From contig CALANC010000242.1 of assembly GCA_937925895.1 (NCBI GenBank), positions 1-7,413 of the forward strand: a stretch of DNA of 7,413 nt. Reading direction: 5' to 3'. Positions 1-5,652 of the stretch are shown here, in pieces. Under the pieces are notes generated by a model. It saw only the letters and a program-made list of their open reading frames with translations. It did no database searches and was not told the origin of the DNA. Position 1 is the first letter of the stretch, and each line of letters begins with the position of its first letter. The DNA is from an uncultured Desulfobacterales bacterium (lineage in GTDB: Bacteria > Desulfobacterota > Desulfobacteria > Desulfobacterales > UBA11574). Both the position numbers and the translations under genes were made by a program.

Positions 1-2
1 TA

Positions 3-671
3 GTTGACAATACGTTTACGCCCCTGATTGTTACGCCGGCCAAACTCGGCGCCGATATTGTTGTTACCTCCATGACCAAGTTTGTTAACGGTGCCAGTGA
101 TTTGCTGGCCGGTGCGATTTGTGCCGACAAGGACTTTGTATATGAACTTATGGACCTTCACACCGGTCGCATCATGCTCTTGGGTCCTACAATGGATCCT
201 CGAAGTGCTTTTGATCTTATTCAACGGCTGCCGCATCTATCGGTTCGTATGCGGGAACACAGTGCGCGGGCCATGGCAATTGCCGCCAATCTCCAGGAAC
301 TCGGGGTGCAGGTGACCTATCCGGGGCTCCCTTCCCATGGGCAACATGAACTGATTAAATCCATGATTAACCCGGGTTTCGGTTACGGAGGCGTACTCAC
401 CATCGACTGCCATACCAAGGTTAGAGCGGAAGAACTCTTATCCGTTTTGCAAAACCAAGAGCAATTCGGTCTTATCGCAGTATCATTGGGGTATTATGAT
501 ACACTGATGTCCTGCTCAAGTTCGTCAACATCGTCAGAAATTCCGCCGGAGGACCAGGCAACAATGGGGCTGTCACCCGGCCTGGTTAGGCTGTCAATAG
601 GAATAACGGGGAGTCTTGAGACACGCCTGCAGCAGATAGAAAGGGCCGTCCGGACAGTGGGGTTAGCTTAG
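3..671 (+). CDS. PLP-dependent transsulfuration enzyme (methionine gamma-lyase-like), 5'-truncated
   Basis: This is the C-terminal 222 residues of a Cys/Met-metabolism PLP enzyme (methionine gamma-lyase, cystathionine gamma-synthase and related enzymes; fold type I, cytosolic, usually about 400 residues). The reading frame is open to the left edge, so the ATG at 72 is internal. Visible landmarks are the VDNT motif, whose Asp (codon 6-8) contacts the PLP ring nitrogen; SMTKFVNGASD with the Schiff-base Lys at codon 78-80; the GPTMDPR...VRMREHSARA helix region; YPGLPSH at 318-338; and LVRLSIGI near the end, whose Arg (588-590) should bind the substrate carboxylate. Family members eliminate or replace the gamma substituent of sulfur amino acids. 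The exact substrate cannot be assigned: the usual HPASxTH segment is replaced by a serine-rich stretch (510-536), and the acidic residue usually following LSxGI is Thr. Family assignment is firm; the reaction is not. Confidence 0.9.
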   Translation, partial: VDNTFTPLIVTPAKLGADIVVTSMTKFVNGASDLLAGAICADKDFVYELMDLHTGRIMLLGPTMDPRSAFDLIQRLPHLSVRMREHSARAMAIAANLQELGVQVTYPGLPSHGQHELIKSMINPGFGYGGVLTIDCHTKVRAEELLSVLQNQEQFGLIAVSLGYYDTLMSCSSSSTSSEIPPEDQATMGLSPGLVRLSIGITGSLETRLQQIERAVRTVGLA

Positions 672-680
672 TTTGATACC

Positions 681-944
681 ATGACAGTTTTACAACACAT
701 ACCCGCCATTATCAGGGTTATCATCGTTTTTGTCTTTGTTCTTTTCTTGATCAGAAAAAAAATGTCGCTGGGACACGCCTTTCTTCTCTGCAATTGTGCC
801 TCATCCTTTCAAATGAGTATTTCAATACCCAGTATGGGATCGGTTTACAGGCATCTTTGGGTGTTATGTATATGTCTTGTCGGCTCAAGTATAGCTTACT
901 TTTTGCTAGCTCGCTGGGTTTTAATAAATTGGTTCCAACTCTGA
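681..944 (+). pseudogene. Decayed membrane-protein gene start, possibly DUF401-like
   Basis: An 87-codon frame opens with an ATG 9 bases after the lyase stop. Its first 30 or so residues look like a genuine membrane-protein N terminus: IPAIIRVIIVFVFVLFLIRKK is one hydrophobic helix followed by basic residues, then SLGHAFLL. This resembles from memory the start of DUF401-family integral membrane proteins, which run to about 400 residues. After that the frame loses a clear membrane pattern, and partly similar residues (IPSMG, then IGLQ) appear split between this frame and the overlapping frame at 794-991. This suggests one or more frameshifts and loss of most of the gene. There is no clear Shine-Dalgarno sequence before the ATG. 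Alternatives are a short, real single-helix membrane peptide or chance reading through spacer. The family link is tentative. Confidence 0.35.
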
Positions 945-980
945 TTTCTTACGACATATTCATCATAAACCATAGAACAT

Positions 981-987
981 GGAGAAG
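981..987 (+). promoter_or_regulatory. Ribosome binding site of the aldehyde dehydrogenase gene
   Basis: GGAGAAG lies 4 bases before the ATG at 992 (7 bases from the end of GGAG). It is a strong match to the anti-Shine-Dalgarno consensus and fixes the start codon. No convincing sigma-70 promoter was found just upstream: a TTGGTT at 929-934 and an AT-rich element near 953-960 are badly spaced. Confidence 0.8.
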
Positions 988-991
988 ATAG

Positions 992-2449
992 ATGAAAGTA
1001 CAAGACAAAACTTTCGGGATGTACATTGACGGTCAATGGGTCAATTCAACAAGCGGAAAAACCTTCGATGTTTTCAACCCCTGCAATGGTGAGAAAATCG
1101 GAAAAGTTGCCGATGGGGGAGGTGAAGATGCGAATCAGGCAATAGAAGCTGCTCAGCGGGCTTTCAGATCATGGTCAACCCTTTCTGTATATCAGCGTTC
1201 AGAATACCTTTATAAGGCATATCAATTGATGATAGATCAAAGGGATCGTTTGGCCAAGGTTATGACAGAAGAGCAGGGCAAACCGCTCAAAGCTTCCAGG
1301 GGAGAAATACAGTATGGTGCGGATTTTCTATTGTGGTATGCGGAAGAAGCCAAGCGTGTGTATGGTGAGACGATTCCGGCACCGCGTGCCGACCAACGCT
1401 TCATCGTAATACGTCAACCAGTGGGCGTCGTAACTGCAATTACACCATGGAACTATCCCATGTCCATGATAACCCGTAAAGTAGCGCCTGCCCTGGCTGC
1501 GGGTTGTACGATTGTGCTTAAACCTGCCGAAACCACGCCTATATGCGCAATCGAAATTTTCAAGATTTTCGAGCAAGCGGGAATACCTGCCGGCGTGGTA
1601 AATCTTTTGACCGCTCTGAATCCAGTGCCGGTCGGTGAAGCTTTTACCACCAATCCCCATGTTCGCAAGATAACTTTTACCGGCTCCACCGAAGTAGGCA
1701 AAATTCTGGGAAAGCGGGCGGCAGAGGGAATAAAGCGTGTTTCTCTGGAGCTTGGCGGGCATGCTCCTTTTATCGTATTCGAGGATTCCGACCCGGTATA
1801 TGCCGCCAAGGGCAGTGTGTTGGTCAAATTTCTGAACACAGGTCAAGCCTGCATCAGCCCAAATCGTATCTTCGTGCATCGCCGCATCTTAGATCCATTC
1901 GTTGATGAATTCAGCTCCAGAGTGTCTAAAATGCGTACTGGCAGCGGTTTTGAGGACGGTGTGAGTATCGGACCTCTCATCGATGATGCAGCCCTAGAAA
2001 AGGTGGATCGGCAAGTTTCCAATGCTGTTGCTAAAGGAGCCACATTGATTTGCGGTGGACACAGACTTATGGACGGCGGCCTTGAAAAGGGCTGCTTTTA
2101 TGCACCTACGGTCCTTAAAGATGTGACACCGGAGATGTTGATATACCGGGAAGAAACTTTCGGTCCGGTGGCCCCCATTATCCCTTTTGACACCGAAGAA
2201 GAAGTATTGGAAATGGCCAATGACACCATCTACGGACTGGCCGCTTATGTCTATACCCGAGATTTGTCACGTGCCATGCGAATGTTTGAGGGCCTGCGCT
2301 TTGGTATTATCGGAATCAATGACATCAACCCAACAGCTGCGGCCGCACCTTTCGGGGGTATGAAGGAAAGTGGTTTGGGGCGAGAGGGAGGTCATGAAGG
2401 AATTTCCGAGTATCTTGAAATCAAACTTGGAGGTTTTTCCGTGAAATAA
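992..2449 (+). CDS. NAD(P)-dependent aldehyde dehydrogenase, succinate-semialdehyde dehydrogenase type
   Basis: This is a complete 485-residue cytosolic aldehyde dehydrogenase, the normal length for the superfamily. It oxidises an aldehyde to the acid with NAD+ or NADP+. All catalytic landmarks are present: PWNYP with oxyanion Asn154, VLKPAE with Lys177, the cofactor-loop motif GSTEVG (231-236), LELGG with general base Glu253, GQAC with nucleophile Cys287, and EETFGPV (387-393). The closest recognisable relatives are GabD-type succinate-semialdehyde dehydrogenases. Support comes from MITRKVAPALAAGC (Arg162 aligns with the Arg that binds the substrate carboxylate in E. coli GabD) and the C-terminal APFGGMKESGLGREG...EYLEIK block. 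It differs around the active site, with ACISPNR instead of the typical TCVCANR, so it lacks the second Cys of the redox pair known in some members. Glutarate-semialdehyde or another short aldehyde is an equally possible substrate. The start is fixed by a strong RBS. Confidence 0.93.
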   Translation: MKVQDKTFGMYIDGQWVNSTSGKTFDVFNPCNGEKIGKVADGGGEDANQAIEAAQRAFRSWSTLSVYQRSEYLYKAYQLMIDQRDRLAKVMTEEQGKPLKASRGEIQYGADFLLWYAEEAKRVYGETIPAPRADQRFIVIRQPVGVVTAITPWNYPMSMITRKVAPALAAGCTIVLKPAETTPICAIEIFKIFEQAGIPAGVVNLLTALNPVPVGEAFTTNPHVRKITFTGSTEVGKILGKRAAEGIKRVSLELGGHAPFIVFEDSDPVYAAKGSVLVKFLNTGQACISPNRIFVHRRILDPFVDEFSSRVSKMRTGSGFEDGVSIGPLIDDAALEKVDRQVSNAVAKGATLICGGHRLMDGGLEKGCFYAPTVLKDVTPEMLIYREETFGPVAPIIPFDTEEEVLEMANDTIYGLAAYVYTRDLSRAMRMFEGLRFGIIGINDINPTAAAAPFGGMKESGLGREGGHEGISEYLEIKLGGFSVK

Positions 2450-2461
2450 TCGTGCTCAAGA

Positions 2462-3904
2462 TTATAAAGGCGAAATTCCTTCAGATATCCTGCGAAGAAT
2501 ATCCCAAAATGCACCGCGGTGCCCTTGCCTGATTGCGTCAGTCAGTTCCGGATTATCATTGTAGTTGTAATTTAGATTCGCATCGGTTCGCCTGCCGAGA
2601 AGAAATCTCGGATCGCCACCCACCATGTCATGCAGCCAATCTTCCACATCTTCGCCCAGACGTTCATCACAATAATAAATGGGTCGAAATAGAGATTCGT
2701 TATTGTCTATGTCTCCAAAGAGACTGGGATTGTTCGCTAAGACGCCGTCAGACATTTTAATAATTTGTTTTCCAAGCGGAGTAATGGGATAGAGTCTTAC
2801 CCCGAGACTGATGCCGACGCGATCCGGTTCGATCTTTTTCATCAACCGAATGGTGGTTTCAATGGATTCTTTTGTTTCACCGGGAGATCCAAGGAGTAAA
2901 TCGAACATGCAAATAATTTGATGTTTCAGGCATATTTTTCGAATTCGAATCAAATCGTCAGATGTATAACCATGGCCCAGCCGACTCAGCATGTGGTTAT
3001 CACCGTGATCTGCTCCGAAATTAATGCCGACACATCCGGCTTGACGCATCAACAACGCCAAGTCTTCAGAAAAAAACTCCGGCGAACAGTAGGCATACCA
3101 TTTAATCTTATTCCCAAGTCCTGATTCAACGATAGCCATGCATACCCGAACAGCATGGGTATATGGACAGTTAAACTCACTGTCACAGGTATGAAAAACG
3201 CTGATGCCGCGATCGAAAAGATTGGTCAGTTCCCCTACGACATTTAATGGATGGCGCACCCTTACATCTCTTCCTCGTACGAGGGGTTCCGGACAATAGA
3301 CACAATGCAATGGGCAACCGCGTTTGGTCTCGAATCCTACCTGCCCGCCGTTTTCGAAATAATACTCATTGTCAATTAGGGGTCTGGAGGCTAAATTAAT
3401 TTTTTCTATGCCAGCCGGCAATATCGTATTGAGCCTATATTCTCCATCCTCCCTCCAGATAAGTCCCGGTATTGATTCCAGCCCACTTTTTTCTTCGAGC
3501 GCTACTGCCAGTTTAATCAAGCTCTCTTCACCGTCTCCACATATGCCGTAGGGCACATCACAGAATTTCAGGGATTCGGAAGGGAAAATAGAAAAGCCGA
3601 CCCCGCCCAGACAGATGGATGCTGACGTTAAGCTTTTTATTTTTTCCAGCACCGGTATGATTCGCTGCAGGGAAAAATCACGGCTGGCGAAATAGGAATC
3701 GTCGATATTGCGGACAGAAACACCAACTAAGACCGGCTTCTCTGCCAAAACACGCTTAAGAATTGTTGTCCAATCCGACTCGACTGAACAATCAACCAGA
3801 TCCACGTCCATTCCTGCGTTGATGCATGCGGCTCCAAGGTAGTCTAAAGCCACCGGAGTGACCGGGGGCGTCATGGGATTCGGATTAACAAGTACAATTC
3901 GCAT
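2462..3904 (-). CDS. B12-binding domain radical SAM protein
   Basis: This is a 480-residue class B radical SAM protein: an N-terminal cobalamin-binding Rossmann domain (about 1-150) and a radical SAM TIM barrel (about 185-380). The N terminus MRIVLVNPNP...TPVALDYLGAA, the SVRNIDDS segment (63-70) and GGVGFSIFPSE...YGICGDGEES (100-128) are typical of this B12 domain, which often lacks the classical DxHxxG motif. The iron-sulfur cluster motif is RGCPLHCVYC with Cys197, Cys201 and Cys204; LLGSPGET (337-344) is a late barrel motif. The last 90 or so residues include GGDPRFLLG, NYNYNDNPEL and RGAFWDILRR, an unassigned but conserved-looking tail. Relatives catalyse methyl transfer to unreactive carbons or other radical rearrangements, but the substrate cannot be read from sequence. 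I chose the ATG at 3904 because GGGA lies 7 bases before it; a TTG at 3919 would add five residues and has no RBS. Confidence 0.88.
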   Translation of the reverse strand: MRIVLVNPNPMTPPVTPVALDYLGAACINAGMDVDLVDCSVESDWTTILKRVLAEKPVLVGVSVRNIDDSYFASRDFSLQRIIPVLEKIKSLTSASICLGGVGFSIFPSESLKFCDVPYGICGDGEESLIKLAVALEEKSGLESIPGLIWREDGEYRLNTILPAGIEKINLASRPLIDNEYYFENGGQVGFETKRGCPLHCVYCPEPLVRGRDVRVRHPLNVVGELTNLFDRGISVFHTCDSEFNCPYTHAVRVCMAIVESGLGNKIKWYAYCSPEFFSEDLALLMRQAGCVGINFGADHGDNHMLSRLGHGYTSDDLIRIRKICLKHQIICMFDLLLGSPGETKESIETTIRLMKKIEPDRVGISLGVRLYPITPLGKQIIKMSDGVLANNPSLFGDIDNNESLFRPIYYCDERLGEDVEDWLHDMVGGDPRFLLGRRTDANLNYNYNDNPELTDAIRQGHRGAFWDILRRISEGISPL

Positions 3905-3911
3905 ATTTAAT

Positions 3912-3915
3912 TCCC
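3912..3915 (-). promoter_or_regulatory. Ribosome binding site deciding the radical SAM gene start
   Basis: On the - strand GGGA lies 7 bases before the ATG at 3904. No comparable purine-rich site precedes the in-frame TTG at 3919, and the protein from the ATG begins with the family-typical MRIVLVNPNP. Both points favour 3904. Confidence 0.6.
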
Positions 3916-3947
3916 ACAAAAAATATAAAGGACGTTACCTTATTCCA

Positions 3948-3976
3948 TCTATATATGAATTACTAACCTGTTGCAA
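3948..3976 (-). promoter_or_regulatory. Candidate sigma-70 promoter for the radical SAM gene
   Basis: Read on the - strand, a -35 box TTGCAA (3976-3971) and a -10 box TATAGA (3953-3948) are separated by exactly 17 bases. Each matches the consensus at four of six positions. Transcription would start near 3941 and give a leader of roughly 37 bases. The setting is AT-rich and directly upstream of a gene, which supports it, but it is a pattern match only. Confidence 0.5.
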
Positions 3977-4000
3977 GGTGTCCGGAGGACTCTCATTTTC

Positions 4001-4179
4001 AGGTCATACCATTTTCTTCAAGGCGATATGAATTTTGCCGTGCCGGGTGACCCAATATTTGGGATTGGACAACCAGCTGATAAATCGCAAAAAATATACA
4101 ATCAATCCCAAATATTTGGGTCACTGTGAAACGCCGAGAAACTGATCAACATATCGCCTTTCAGAAAAAAGCATGACCT
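4001..4179. repeat. Large nested inverted repeat (MITE-like or long RNA hairpin)
   Basis: Three pairs of inverted arms are nested around one centre. The outer pair is AGGTCAT (4001-4007) with ATGACCT (4173-4179). The middle pair is AAGGCGATATG (4020-4030) with CATATCGCCTT (4150-4160), an 11-base perfect match. The inner pair, 4047-4067 with 4103-4124, is complementary over 21 positions with a single extra T. The centre is a 35-base AT-rich loop. The right inner arm itself contains a perfect 14-base palindrome, CCCAAATATTTGGG (4107-4120), and the left arm a near copy one base shorter, so two small hairpins are an alternative fold. It fills the space between the divergent radical SAM and helicase genes. 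No coding frame or clear target-site duplication was found. It could be a miniature transposable element, a mobile palindromic repeat, or a regulator site. Confidence 0.75.
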
Positions 4180-4266
4180 TATACTGTAACTGTACCAGAG
4201 AGCTTCAGGTTACATCATTTTTTTCCAGATTTGAATTGTCCGGTGCATTTGTGTTATGGATTCGAC

Positions 4267-5646
4267 ATGACAAATACGGAGCCTTTAAAAATAATCCTGA
4301 CGAACAATCTCCGGTTGACTCACATCCCGAAGGGAATTCGGGAAGAATTAATTGAAAAACTGCAATTTCCGAATCCCAAATGGTTGGAAAACGAGAGGTT
4401 GGGCCGCTGGAACCGAGGCACGCCGAAAGTGCTCCGATTTTATGATAAAATCAGGGGAGGGGGCTTATGGATACCCAGGGGCTACATCCGCCGGTTGATA
4501 TTACTTTGCAGACGTCGTGGGGTGAAGTACCGGATTCAAGACAAAAGACGGACGATGCCGTCCGTAGATTTCCAATTTATGGGCCGATTAAAGCCGTTTC
4601 AGCAAAAAGCGGTAGAGATCTTGCTTATAAAAGATTTCGGGACATTGAGTGCGCCCACCGGCAGCGGGAAAACGGTAATGGCCCTGTATCTTATTGCCCG
4701 GCGACAACAACCTGCTATTGTTGTCGTGCATACCAAAGATCTTGCCTATCAATGGATTGCCCGAGCAGAAGAGTTCCTGGGACTTGAGGGTGGTGCAATC
4801 GGCTTCATCGGAGGCGGAAAGAAGATCATCGGCGAAAAGATAACCATTGCCCTTGTTCAGTCTTTATATAAATGCGCCGAGGAAGTGTCCAAAGAGATTG
4901 GTTTTATGATAGTTGATGAATGCCACCGGTGCCCAAGCAGGACATTCACAGAAGCGGTTACCGAATTCGATTCTCATTATATGCTCGGGCTTTCCGCAAC
5001 TCCCTGGCGGCGTGACCAACTGACAAAACTGATTTTTTGGCACCTGGGAGATATCCACCACAAAATTGATCAAACCCGATTGGTTAAAAGCGGTGAAATT
5101 TTATCTGCCGAAGTTGTTGTCAGGGAGACGGATTTCAAGCCATATTATGATCCGGTGAATGAATACAGCAAAATGATATCTGAACTCACGTCTGACGACA
5201 AAAGAAACCGTCTGATCGCATCCGATATCGCTCTTGAAGCGCAAAAGAAAGATGGCATATGCTTGGTGCTTTCAGATAGAAAAAAGCACTGTGAAACTTT
5301 AAAAGCAATTTTGCGATACAGGTACAAAATATCGGCCGAACTGTTAACCGGAGATCTCAAGGGAAGTGAAAGGCAAGCGGTTGTCGATCGCTTGAATCAG
5401 GGAAAGTCCCAAGTTTTACTGGCCACCGGACAGCTGATAGGGGAGGGCTTTGATCGCAGAGATCTATCTCCCCTGTTCTTGGCAACACCCATAAAATTCA
5501 GTGGACGGGTCATGCAATACCTTGGCCGGGTTCTCCGGCCGGCACCGGGCAAAAAAAAAGCGAAGGTCTATGACTACGTTGACGTAAATGTCGATGTTCT
5601 CAAAGCAGCTGCCAAGGCGAGGCAGAAAGTGTATTCCAGGAAGTGA
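4267..5646 (+). CDS. DEAD/DEAH-box SF2 helicase (XPB/type III restriction-like)
   Basis: This is a 459-residue superfamily 2 ATPase/helicase with two RecA-like lobes. ATP hydrolysis should drive movement on double-stranded DNA or strand separation. Motifs in order: a Q-like LKPFQQKAV (108-116), Walker A APTGSGKT (129-136), VVHTKDLAYQW (153-163), Walker B DECH (217-220), motif III LSATP (242-246), motif V ATGQLIGEGFD (386-396) and motif VI QYLGRVLRP with arginine finger candidates Arg421 and Arg424. The first 100 residues form an extra N-terminal region (FPNPKWLENERLGRW, then RGYIRRLILL), consistent with the damage-recognition-like N-terminal part seen in XPB-like helicases. No nuclease or methylase domain is fused or adjacent, so a restriction role is not supported; repair or general DNA processing is an inference. 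I chose the ATG at 4267, preceded by a weak ATGGA at 4256-4260. A TTG at 4231 would add 12 residues of unconvincing sequence. Confidence 0.88.
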   Translation: MTNTEPLKIILTNNLRLTHIPKGIREELIEKLQFPNPKWLENERLGRWNRGTPKVLRFYDKIRGGGLWIPRGYIRRLILLCRRRGVKYRIQDKRRTMPSVDFQFMGRLKPFQQKAVEILLIKDFGTLSAPTGSGKTVMALYLIARRQQPAIVVVHTKDLAYQWIARAEEFLGLEGGAIGFIGGGKKIIGEKITIALVQSLYKCAEEVSKEIGFMIVDECHRCPSRTFTEAVTEFDSHYMLGLSATPWRRDQLTKLIFWHLGDIHHKIDQTRLVKSGEILSAEVVVRETDFKPYYDPVNEYSKMISELTSDDKRNRLIASDIALEAQKKDGICLVLSDRKKHCETLKAILRYRYKISAELLTGDLKGSERQAVVDRLNQGKSQVLLATGQLIGEGFDRRDLSPLFLATPIKFSGRVMQYLGRVLRPAPGKKKAKVYDYVDVNVDVLKAAAKARQKVYSRK

Positions 5647-5652
5647 TCCGGG

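Larger units (their letters stand above)
3905..4266. other. Intergenic region between divergent genes
   Basis: This 362-base AT-rich spacer separates the radical SAM gene (leaving leftward) from the helicase gene (leaving rightward). It holds the candidate radical SAM promoter near its left end and the nested inverted repeat in its centre. To the right, TGTAAC (4185-4190) and GTTACA (4209-4214) form a short inverted repeat followed by a run of seven T. I found no convincing promoter for the helicase and no small gene. Confidence 0.7.

Noticed and set aside
72..74. ATG as start of the lyase gene
   Set aside because: The frame is open to the left edge, and the codons before it encode the family-typical VDNT...KLGAD segment, so this Met is internal, two residues before the PLP lysine.
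755..762. Run of eight A in the 681 frame as a programmed frameshift site
   Set aside because: The apparent frame change lies further downstream, near 830, and there is no intact downstream product to reach.
1328..1879. 183-codon open frame on the - strand inside the dehydrogenase gene
   Set aside because: It lies antisense to a well-conserved aldehyde dehydrogenase and its translation shows no domain; it is a shadow frame.
2446..2465. ATAATC / GATTAT hairpin at the dehydrogenase-radical SAM junction as a bidirectional terminator
   Set aside because: The stem is only 6 AT-rich pairs with an 8-base loop and no flanking T run; too weak to call.
4185..4224. TGTAAC / GTTACA inverted repeat followed by seven T as a terminator or attenuator before the helicase
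   Set aside because: A 6-pair stem with an 18-base loop, and a gap before the T run, make a weak structure that could occur by chance.
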